Shown here: piece after piece, positions 1 through 8,860 of the stretch | Position numbering within the stretch: position 1 is the stretch's first letter | How the letters are laid out: every line of letters starts with the position of its first letter | Source of the DNA: RGIG2206 sp045648425 | GTDB taxonomy: Bacteria > Bacillota > Clostridia > Oscillospirales > Acutalibacteraceae | Reading direction: 5' to 3' | NCBI GenBank assembly: GCA_045648425.1 | Contig: JAZRNV010000159.1 | Coordinates: 1-26,822, forward strand | Length of the DNA: 26,822 bases | Made by a program: the position numbers and the translations under genes | Notes under the pieces: model-generated | What the model was told of the DNA's origin: nothing | What the model saw: only the letters and a program-made list of their open reading frames with translations | Databases searched by the model: none

Positions 1-1
1 A

Positions 2-121
2 GCAAAATTAAATTCTATGATTTAATTTTGCACAACATTCATTGCAATGGATATGGACAAATTTTCAAAGAAAATTTGCCGCAAAATCAAAGATTTTGTG
101 TCGAAACAAGTTTGTTTCGAC
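2..121. repeat. Cluster of short perfect hairpins
   Basis: Four perfect inverted repeats lie in one 120-base AT-rich stretch. Arms at 2-13 and 20-31 form a 12-bp stem with a 6-nt loop. Arms at 58-66 and 70-78 form 9 bp with an AAA loop. Arms at 82-88 and 92-98 form 7 bp, again with an AAA loop. Arms at 100-108 and 113-121 form 9 bp. A 10-nt palindrome, CATTGCAATG, sits at 40-49. The stems differ in sequence, so this is not a direct-repeat array. It lies beyond the rpsU terminator and no coding frame is supported here. It may be a dispersed non-coding palindromic element or the end of a structured RNA. Bases 122-190 show nothing I can name. Confidence 0.6.
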
Positions 122-191
122 TAACCATAACCATTATAAATACATTGGTATTATACATCATTCGTTTTACAGATTCAACTGTTTTAAAAGG

Positions 192-225
192 AAAAAGCCA
201 CTGCAAGCTGTGTTGCAATGGCTTT
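192..225 (-). terminator. Rho-independent terminator after rpsU
   Basis: A near-perfect stem pairs 192-206 with 213-225 around a GCTGTG loop. On the minus strand it is followed by TTTTT-CC-TTTT. It lies about 55 bases past the rpsU stop. A T-rich tract also follows on the plus strand, so it could work in both directions. Confidence 0.8.
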
Positions 226-279
226 TGTTTCTTTTTTCGCTATGATGCGGCAACCGTTACCGACAGCCGCTTGACGAAA

Positions 280-456
280 TCAGCGGAACTTGCGCTTACG
301 AGCTGCCTCCGACTTCTTTTTGCGTCTGACGGAAGGTTTCTCATAGTGCTCTCTTTTACGAACCTCTTGGATTACGCCGTCTCTTTGGGTAGCCCTCTTG
401 AATCGACGCAAAGCATTTTCAAGACTTTCGTTCTCTTTTAAACGCACTTGACTCAT
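280..456 (-). CDS. rpsU: 30S ribosomal protein S21
   Basis: The 58-residue product begins MSQVRLKENESLENALRRFK and ends in a highly basic tail (RRKKKSEAARKRKFR). This matches bS21, a small-subunit protein near the 3' end of 16S rRNA that helps start translation. Length and sequence are as expected for Bacillota. The ATG at 456 follows a GGAGGGAGGG Shine-Dalgarno tract with good spacing. A TTGACA/TATAAT promoter at 526-555 and the terminator at 192-225 make it a single-gene transcript. It lies just downstream of rnmV on the same strand, so read-through from the alaS unit is also possible. Identification is secure. Confidence 0.97.
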   Translation of the reverse strand: MSQVRLKENESLENALRRFKRATQRDGVIQEVRKREHYEKPSVRRKKKSEAARKRKFR

Positions 457-525
457 CTAAAATTCCCTCCCTCCGGATTAAGCGAAGGTTCGGACTGCAC
501 GCCCGAAACTTACAATACACGCTAC

Positions 526-555
526 ATTATACCTTTTTATACAAAGGGTTGTCAA
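526..555 (-). promoter_or_regulatory. Promoter of rpsU
   Basis: On the minus strand there is TTGACA (555-550), 18 bases, then TATAAT (531-526). The -35 begins 15 bases after the rnmV stop. The leader to the rpsU start is about 60-70 bases and contains a small hairpin (TTCGG...CCGAA, about 490-510). Confidence 0.85.
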
Positions 556-570
556 GAGCAAAAATGAATT

Positions 571-1167
571 TTATTGCTTTTTTTCGCATTTTAATTCTTT
601 TACTGCCCTTTTATACTCTTTTTCGCCGCAAACTTCGCTTATTACACGAGGCAGCATATTGGATGATATTCGGCCCGGCAGACCTAAAGCCCTGCATAAC
701 TCTGCCCTTAGACGGGATGAATCGGTTTGGCCGTAAAAACCGTCCTCATACATTTTAAGCTTTGTAACAGGGGCAAAGCGCTCTTTTGTTCCGCCTGTTA
801 CGCCGGCGGCCATTAACGCATCTGATATAACCTGCTCACTTACACCTTCTACGCCCAGCAGACGGTCGGAGCTCCACTCTTCTTTTCGTCTTTCTTTGCC
901 GATAATTTCGGGAATGTAGACGTGAGTTACCTGTCCATCCTTAACCGCTTGTGACAAATAGTTGCGGATAATAAAGCCGGCTGAATCGGAATCGGTCATA
1001 AGAATTATACCGCGGGTTTTGGCCATAAGGCGAATAAGCTCCAGCTTTTGGCTGTCTTTGAATATTCTGAAACCGTCGGTGGTGATAATGAGGGCATCAA
1101 CAAAATTTGACAGCTTAATTTTATCGTATTTTCCCTCAACCACTATTACCTGCTGTAACGAAATCAT
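571..1167 (-). CDS. rnmV: Ribonuclease M5-like Toprim protein (DUF4093)
   Basis: This 198-residue protein has an N-terminal Toprim domain with the usual acidic motifs: VVEGKYDK (Glu11) and TDSDSAG (Asp59, Asp61). The C-terminal part resembles the DUF4093 region found with RNase M5. RNase M5 trims 5S rRNA precursor in Bacillota using metal bound by the Toprim acids. The ATG overlaps the holA stop as ATGA, which implies translational coupling. It is the last gene of the alaS unit. I see no strong terminator before the rpsU promoter. The family assignment is good. Whether 5S rRNA is the true substrate is carried over from the family. Confidence 0.85.
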   Translation of the reverse strand: MISLQQVIVVEGKYDKIKLSNFVDALIITTDGFRIFKDSQKLELIRLMAKTRGIILMTDSDSAGFIIRNYLSQAVKDGQVTHVYIPEIIGKERRKEEWSSDRLLGVEGVSEQVISDALMAAGVTGGTKERFAPVTKLKMYEDGFYGQTDSSRLRAELCRALGLPGRISSNMLPRVISEVCGEKEYKRAVKELKCEKKQ

Positions 1168-2207
1168 AGTTGCCTGCCCGATGCTGTACGCACCAATTCA
1201 ACCAAGCACCGCTCCATTATAACCTTTGGGTCAGTGCGGCTTGTTTTAAAGGCAAGGTCGGTTCGACGCAAAATCTCTAATGCTTGGCGCACAGAGGCCT
1301 GTGACATTCTTTTGCCCGACTGAGCGGCTCGGCGCAATTTAAAAGAGGCCTTGCCGTAGCCAAAGGCGGCAGCAGTATCATCGGTGCGCATTCCCTCGCC
1401 CTCACCCAGTTTTACGCGATATATGTCTACAAAAGCACTTGAAAGGGCGCCCAGAATAAGTAAAGGTTCCGTTTTTGCCTCAAAAAGGTCGGCACAAATT
1501 GACATAGCGAGATCTGCGTTGCCTGCGCAAACGGCATCGGCCAAAGCAAAAGAAGATGCTTCCACCGTTTTGGAGCATATTGTATCCACATCCTCCATAG
1601 TTACCGCCGCGCCCGAGCCCACATAGTCACACAGTTTATCGGTTTCGTTGAGCAGATTTTCAAGGTTATCTCCGCAACGGGAAATAATCCCCTTTGCTAT
1701 GGTTGGCTGAAGATTTATATTGCGTCTGGCTGCTCGGCGGCAAATGGCATCGGCCAGCTCTTTTTCGGTTTTGTGGGCAAAATTAACAGTGGCAGCCCGT
1801 TTTGAAACAAGAGCAAAAAGCTCTTTGCCCTTATCGCTTTTGGGCTTGGGCAATGCAGATTCATAGGTAAAAATAAGCACACACTGCTCGTTTGGCTGCT
1901 CAAGCACCGCCTTGAACTGCTTGTACTGCACCTCGCTGACCGATGAGAAGGGGTAATCACTGACCACCACGCAGGAATAAGGGCTCATCATAGGTATGGC
2001 ATCGGCCGCAGAGGTAATATCATCGGCCGAGGCGGCAGAATCAAGTCGGTGTATATTGGCCTCTTCAAAATCGGTAACGGCGGCCTTTATTATGCGCTCA
2101 ATATAGACACGCTTTAAATAATCCTCTTCCCCATAGAAAAGGTATATTGGCTCAAACCGTGTCGATTTTATTGACACAGACAGGTCTTTTTCGTTTATTT
2201 CTGCCAT
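1164..2207 (-). CDS. holA: DNA polymerase III delta subunit
   Basis: This 347-residue protein resembles the delta subunit of the replicative clamp loader, which opens the beta sliding clamp. The N-terminal IYLFYGEEDYLKR is the typical opening of HolA. The middle region (PMMSPYSCVVVSDYPF) and the helical C-terminal part (LILGALSSAFVDIYRVK, then LEILRRTDLAFKT near the end) match the family in order and spacing. Length is usual. The ATG at 2207 lies 12 bases after the comEC stop with a GAGGT site close by. The 3' end overlaps rnmV by 4 bases. holA next to comEC is a frequent arrangement in Bacillota. Confidence 0.93.
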   Translation of the reverse strand: MAEINEKDLSVSIKSTRFEPIYLFYGEEDYLKRVYIERIIKAAVTDFEEANIHRLDSAASADDITSAADAIPMMSPYSCVVVSDYPFSSVSEVQYKQFKAVLEQPNEQCVLIFTYESALPKPKSDKGKELFALVSKRAATVNFAHKTEKELADAICRRAARRNINLQPTIAKGIISRCGDNLENLLNETDKLCDYVGSGAAVTMEDVDTICSKTVEASSFALADAVCAGNADLAMSICADLFEAKTEPLLILGALSSAFVDIYRVKLGEGEGMRTDDTAAAFGYGKASFKLRRAAQSGKRMSQASVRQALEILRRTDLAFKTSRTDPKVIMERCLVELVRTASGRQL

Positions 2208-2219
2208 TACCTCACCGCC

Positions 2220-4253
2220 TCAGTTTACAACGCCCGTTTTTCTGCTGACGATTGTTGTAAAATATTCTTCTTCAACATTATACACTCTGTTGTCATCATT
2301 GGCAAGTACCTTTCCACCCTCTGTTAAAATACTGCTTTTTGTATTGGCTGCACACCATCCTCTGGCAAGCGTGCAATCAACATCTTTTATATGAGACAGG
2401 TCTGCCCCCTCTTCTGCCACGGCAATGGTCAGCCCGTCAAAATCGATATAGGTATAATTCTCTCCGACGGTGACAACAACACCCTCATCCACACAAACCG
2501 GCTTGGGATCGATTTTGCCCATCAGCTTGTGCTCGGGTTGCAGATAATCGGCCATCCACTCATTTACTTGCCCGTTGTCGCGATGAACCGAAACAACATC
2601 GGGAGCGATTTTGCCTGATTGATATATTGCTTGACGCAGACGCCCTATTTCTTTTGGACTTGTGCAGTTGCCTATCACTACAGTTTTATCTTTGTATCTT
2701 ACAACGGTGCAATCATTTGTCACGTTGGTAATAACCGCACGGTTGGAGGCCAAACAGCCCGCTAAGAAAACAAACACAACACCCATCACGGCAACGGTCG
2801 AGCCGATAACAGCAACCTTTTTGTTTCTTTTTACCCCTACCGCAAGAATAATACCTGCGAAAATCAAAGCCAAGGCCAGCATCGTTTCTTCACGGGATAC
2901 CGTTATGGCGGAATTGTCACCGCCTGTAAATGCAGCCACCACCGCCACGCTTATGGCCGAAGCGCATCTTACTATGAATGATACAATCACAGCAAATGGC
3001 CGTGTTACTATAAGCGCCGCCAAAATAAGCATAAGGGTGCCGAAAACTATCACCAAGCTTACAAGCCACCCTAAAAGCATATTGGTAATCAGCACAGAGG
3101 GGCTCACCTTGCCATTCCACAAAAGGGTAAGGGCTGTTATAAAAAGCAGCGCAGACAGAGTCAAAGCAAAGATGGATGCCACCACTTTTATCAATCGTGG
3201 CAAAGGGGTGCGTATTATGTAATTGATTATGGGTGGACAAACAATCAACATACCCAAGGTAGAAAAGAAAGACAGTAAAAATCCAAAGCTGACTGCTCCC
3301 TGAGGCCAGACCAAGCTTATCAACATGGCCGAAATGCCCAGAGAATTGATTGGATTTACATCCCTTTTGAAGGTGTAGCTGATTAAAAGCATACCCGAGC
3401 AGATGCCTGCTCTTACAACCGATGGACCCATTCCGCAAATCAGCATATAAAATATTATGGGCACCAGCATCATAACAGCCAACCGACGCCGCAAATTTCC
3501 GCAAGGTAAAAACTTCATAAGCAAGGCCACCACAACCGATAGATGGCCACCCGAAATAACCAGCAAATGAGCCAATCCGGCAAAAGCAAAATCTTGCTCT
3601 ACATAAAAGTTTAAGGACTCGTTATTTCCAAGCAATACAGATTTTACAAAGGCACCCGGCTGTCCGGAAATATATCGGTCAATATAATCAGACGCTAAAC
3701 GTCTGGCTTCGTATATAAGCTTGGCGAATCCCTTTTGCGATGCTTTGGAAAAGGAAATGCTTTGCCTTTCGCCATAACCCTGCACCGCCTTTTCCACTGT
3801 TACAGGTGCGGAGGAGGTAAGCACTGCCTCCCCTTTAAAAAGGTCATTGACATCGGCCTTCATTGCCTCGTTTGTGTTGAGCACAAACTCAAAGCCATCG
3901 TCGGTGCGAATAATGTATCGATAGGTGCCGTCATAGCCGGGCACCTCGGCAACGCGCCCTTCAACGTAGCATTCACTTTCACCTATTGCCTGAGCGACTT
4001 GCTGTGCGCTTTTTAGCTGCACGGTCATATTAAAAGCCGCCGCGGCCGACATAAACAAAGCTATTATTGTTATCAAAAAGGCCTTCTTTTCGCCCTTTTG
4101 CAAAAATCTTATGACAGACAGCATTATAAACACAAATGCCGCCAATAAAAGTAAAACGCTCACAACACGTCCACCTTTATAACCTAAAGAGGACACAGTT
4201 GTAAGCGTTGCTAACATTGGAAATCCTATTGCTATGGCAGGTAGATATTTCAT
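2220..4253 (-). CDS. comEC: ComEC/Rec2-like DNA-uptake membrane channel
   Basis: This 677-residue membrane protein has N-terminal membrane helices (about 5-50 and 58-78), then a soluble beta-rich region (about 90-170). The Competence domain follows, marked by HLLVISGGHLS at about 229-239 and many further helices to about residue 505. ComEC forms the inner-membrane channel for incoming single-stranded DNA during transformation. The C-terminal segment (about 510-677) lines up with the usual metallo-beta-lactamase domain, but the HxDxDH metal motif reads HRDNGQ (about 557-562), so metal binding is doubtful. The ATG overlaps the upstream stop as ATGA with no clear Shine-Dalgarno site, suggesting coupled translation. 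A pilus and dprA would be needed for competence and are not in this window. Confidence 0.88.
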   Translation of the reverse strand: MKYLPAIAIGFPMLATLTTVSSLGYKGGRVVSVLLLLAAFVFIMLSVIRFLQKGEKKAFLITIIALFMSAAAAFNMTVQLKSAQQVAQAIGESECYVEGRVAEVPGYDGTYRYIIRTDDGFEFVLNTNEAMKADVNDLFKGEAVLTSSAPVTVEKAVQGYGERQSISFSKASQKGFAKLIYEARRLASDYIDRYISGQPGAFVKSVLLGNNESLNFYVEQDFAFAGLAHLLVISGGHLSVVVALLMKFLPCGNLRRRLAVMMLVPIIFYMLICGMGPSVVRAGICSGMLLISYTFKRDVNPINSLGISAMLISLVWPQGAVSFGFLLSFFSTLGMLIVCPPIINYIIRTPLPRLIKVVASIFALTLSALLFITALTLLWNGKVSPSVLITNMLLGWLVSLVIVFGTLMLILAALIVTRPFAVIVSFIVRCASAISVAVVAAFTGGDNSAITVSREETMLALALIFAGIILAVGVKRNKKVAVIGSTVAVMGVVFVFLAGCLASNRAVITNVTNDCTVVRYKDKTVVIGNCTSPKEIGRLRQAIYQSGKIAPDVVSVHRDNGQVNEWMADYLQPEHKLMGKIDPKPVCVDEGVVVTVGENYTYIDFDGLTIAVAEEGADLSHIKDVDCTLARGWCAANTKSSILTEGGKVLANDDNRVYNVEEEYFTTIVSRKTGVVN

Positions 4254-4789
4254 TTAAAAAACAGAGGTATTGTTGCTAAAAAGATTATATCTGTTCTTTC
4301 AGAAGCATCGCCTTCTGCCAAGACAGCACAGGTTGCCGCCTCAGTTGCGCCTGCCGATTCAACCAGCTTGCGTATTGCAATCAATGATTCACCGGTGGAG
4401 ACCACATCATCAACAATCAGCACTTTTTTGCCTTTGATAAGGTTGCATTCATCCTCACCCAGATAGAGGGTTTGAAGCTTTTGAGTGGTTATTGAGCGCA
4501 CCTCTGCCTTAACAGGGTCGCCCATATAAACCTTTACACCCTTGCGAGCAACCACATATGGCTTGCCGCACTGCCTTGACATCTCGTATGCCAGGGGGAT
4601 GCTTTTTGCTTCGGGAGTAAGAATATAATCAAAATCGGGGGCTTTTTCAAGCAAGCCCTTTGCCGCAGCTACGGTAACCTCTACATCACCAAAAAGAATA
4701 AAGGCGGCAATATCAAGCGTTTCGCTGACTGCGTAAAGAGGCAAATTCCTCTCTACCCCTGCGATATTAACCTTGTATGTCTGTCTCAT
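4250..4789 (-). CDS. Adenine/xanthine-type phosphoribosyltransferase family protein
   Basis: This 179-residue protein carries the type I phosphoribosyltransferase PRPP-binding motif VLIVDDVVSTGES at about 123-135. A typical hood and core precede it (FDYILTPEAKSIPLAYEMS, about 53-71). Such enzymes join a nucleobase to PRPP; the closest resemblance is to Apt/Xpt-like proteins. The base used cannot be read from sequence, so apt is not assigned. The start at 4789 follows AAGGAGATG with good spacing. The gene sits 18 bases after the HIT gene and overlaps comEC by 4 bases, so it belongs to the alaS unit. It could be a paralogue of the main purine-salvage enzyme. Confidence 0.82.
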   Translation of the reverse strand: MRQTYKVNIAGVERNLPLYAVSETLDIAAFILFGDVEVTVAAAKGLLEKAPDFDYILTPEAKSIPLAYEMSRQCGKPYVVARKGVKVYMGDPVKAEVRSITTQKLQTLYLGEDECNLIKGKKVLIVDDVVSTGESLIAIRKLVESAGATEAATCAVLAEGDASERTDIIFLATIPLFFK

Positions 4790-4807
4790 ATCGTCATCTC
4801 CTTATAA

Positions 4808-5146
4808 TCAGCCGGGAGGCCATGCAAGATTGCGACGGGCGAGCAGGTGAAAATGGATATGGCCCACTGTCTGGCCGCCCTCTTCACCGCAGTTGTTAAC
4901 TACACGGAAGCCCTTTTCAAGCTTTTGCTCCTGAGCAATCTTTGCGACCGCCTCGAAAACGCGGGCAACATCGCCTGAATTGGAGGAGTCAACTTTATCG
5001 GCACCGCTTATATGGCATCGGGGAATTATGATAGCGTGAAAAGGTGCCTGGGGATCAATATCGGCAAAGGCGTAAACCTTGTCATCCGAATAAATCTTGG
5101 TTGAAGGGATTTCACCTGCCGCAATTTTACAAAATAGGCAGTCCAT
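4808..5146 (-). CDS. HIT-family nucleotide-binding hydrolase
   Basis: The product is 112 residues, beginning MDCLFCKIAAGEIPSTKIYSD, the usual opening of Hint/HIT proteins with a zinc-type CxxC. The histidine triad is GHIHFHLLARR near the C-terminus. HIT proteins hydrolyse AMP-linked phosphoramidates; several act on aminoacyl-adenylates, which fits its place directly behind alaS. I chose the ATG at 5146 because AAAAGGAGTGATA lies just upstream. A longer reading frame exists but its extra 21 residues run into the alaS 3' end and have no site. The gap to alaS is 16 bases. Length matches the family. Confidence 0.95.
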   Translation of the reverse strand: MDCLFCKIAAGEIPSTKIYSDDKVYAFADIDPQAPFHAIIIPRCHISGADKVDSSNSGDVARVFEAVAKIAQEQKLEKGFRVVNNCGEEGGQTVGHIHFHLLARRNLAWPPG

Positions 5147-5162
5147 ATTATCACTCCTTTTG

Positions 5163-7781
<2,619 letters not shown>

Positions 7782-7800
7782 AATCAAAAATCCTCCGTAA

Positions 7801-8037
7801 AAATAATAAACTCCGCCCCAAAAAAGGGACGGAGTAAACCGCGGTACCACCCAATTTGCCGCGCTTTTCGCACGACCTCTTGACCCCCTTTAACGCAGGG
7901 ATTACGCCGCCTCTCGGTCGGTGGCTCAAAAGCCGGCTCGGCAACCGCTCTGCAGGTGCATCACACCAAAAGCACCCTCTCTTAAGCAGAGGCAGTATTG
8001 CCTTTTGCTTTGTCACTGCCATAAAAAATTTTACACA
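7801..8037 (-). promoter_or_regulatory. T-box leader (alanine) upstream of alaS
   Basis: The minus strand carries the hallmark T-box bulge GGGTGGTACCGCGG (7852-7839), whose UGG-containing bulge pairs with the free CCA end of uncharged tRNA. Next comes an intrinsic terminator: ACTCCGTCCC, TTTTTT, GGGGCGGAGT and a T-rich tail (7835-7801). Upstream, about 170 bases fold into stem I-like structures; for example a GGCAA arm can pair with a UUGCC arm. Uncharged tRNA-Ala is expected to stabilise the antiterminator and switch on alaS and the genes behind it. Several GCN triplets could be the specifier; I could not fix which one by eye. Confidence 0.9.
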
Positions 8038-8042
8038 AACAG

Positions 8043-8069
8043 TTTATATCATCTGTCGGGTTTTGTCAA
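8043..8069 (-). promoter_or_regulatory. Promoter of the alaS T-box operon
   Basis: The minus strand has TTGACA (8069-8064), 15 bases, then TATAAA (8048-8043). The spacing is a little short. The -35 box contains the TGA stop of the upstream nucleoside-hydrolase gene, so the two transcription units are packed without a gap. Confidence 0.7.
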
Positions 8070-8860
8070 GTCATTTGCAAATAATTGCCGCCCACATATT
8101 TAAGGCAGTTAATAAGGTTGCCGTATTTGTCGGTTTTTTGCTCAATTTCAAACAGTTGGGGGCGCAAAACATACCACACCGCAATATCATCCCACACATA
8201 GCAGCCCTTCTCTCCGTTTTGGACGCAACGCTGACGGTAATTGTTCATAAGAGTATGATACAGGTTGTCAGTGGGAATGTGTGCGTTTTCAATGTTTAAG
8301 GCCTCGCACATACTGTCAAGCATAACGCAGGCGTGAGGTCGGTGACAGCAAAAGGCGAAGCTTTCTTTATCCATACCGTGATTGAACTCGTCGCCGTCAA
8401 AATTAGGATAGCCATCAACGCAGCCGCCCATCATAATAAAGCGGCAGTCGGGATACCTTTCGACAAGCTGCTTTGCCACGGTGGCTGGGCCGAGACTTAA
8501 AATAATATCGTCGGCTGTCAGCTGTGGATTGTAGTCTTCAAAATAAATCCACTGCGCCTTGGTTTCGCAAGGTGCAATCACGTCACCCATTCCGTCATTG
8601 CCGTGAACAAAATAGAGGGCTTTGCTGTTTTGAAGCAGGTTGACGGTGCTGATAATCTGAACCCTGTCATCATAGGGGGCCAGCGTAGAAATCAGCTTAA
8701 GGGCGTTGTTAAAGGAGGTTTCGGCAGAAAAATTGCCACCTACGGCAATTATATCAATTTTGCCGAACTCATCTCTATGATTAAAGATGTTTGCTGTTGC
8801 AACAGCATCGTCAAGGCCGTAATCGCACAGCACTACCAAATTGGGCTTTTTGCCGTTCAT
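8066..8860 (-). CDS. Nucleoside hydrolase-like protein (IunH family), paired with TIR-like gene
   Basis: This 264-residue protein has the inosine/uridine-preferring nucleoside hydrolase fold. The N-terminal calcium/general-base motif reads LCDYGLDDA (Asp13, Asp17, Asp18) against the usual DxDPGxDDA, so the first Asp is lost but the presumed base and ligands remain. FVHGNDGMGD (about 84-93), LSLGPATVAK (121-130), DEFNHGMDKES (157-167) and WDDIAV (223-228) match the other family blocks. The His that often precedes the last ligand Asp is Trp223. Family members cut the N-glycosidic bond of nucleosides. The ATG overlaps the upstream TIR-like stop as ATGA, so the two are made together. The substrate is unknown; it could be housekeeping salvage, but the partner argues for a special role. 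Confidence 0.82.
   Translation of the reverse strand: MNGKKPNLVVLCDYGLDDAVATANIFNHRDEFGKIDIIAVGGNFSAETSFNNALKLISTLAPYDDRVQIISTVNLLQNSKALYFVHGNDGMGDVIAPCETKAQWIYFEDYNPQLTADDIILSLGPATVAKQLVERYPDCRFIMMGGCVDGYPNFDGDEFNHGMDKESFAFCCHRPHACVMLDSMCEALNIENAHIPTDNLYHTLMNNYRQRCVQNGEKGCYVWDDIAVWYVLRPQLFEIEQKTDKYGNLINCLKYVGGNYLQMT

Noticed and set aside
2..121. CRISPR array
   Set aside because: The repeats are different hairpins, not one repeated unit with spacers of constant length, and no cas gene is present.
28..441. Plus-strand frame of 137 codons at the left end
   Set aside because: It crosses the hairpin row and terminator and runs antisense to rpsU. It has no ribosome site, and its product is not protein-like.
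2662..3222. Plus-strand frame of 186 codons inside comEC
   Set aside because: It lies antisense in a strongly supported membrane-protein gene. Its Thr/Ala/Ile-rich product is what a reverse reading of such a gene gives.
7782..7850. Longer alaS start, 23 codons upstream
   Set aside because: The extra codons lie in the T-box terminator and antiterminator. The GGAGG before 7781 and the conserved AlaRS opening settle the start.
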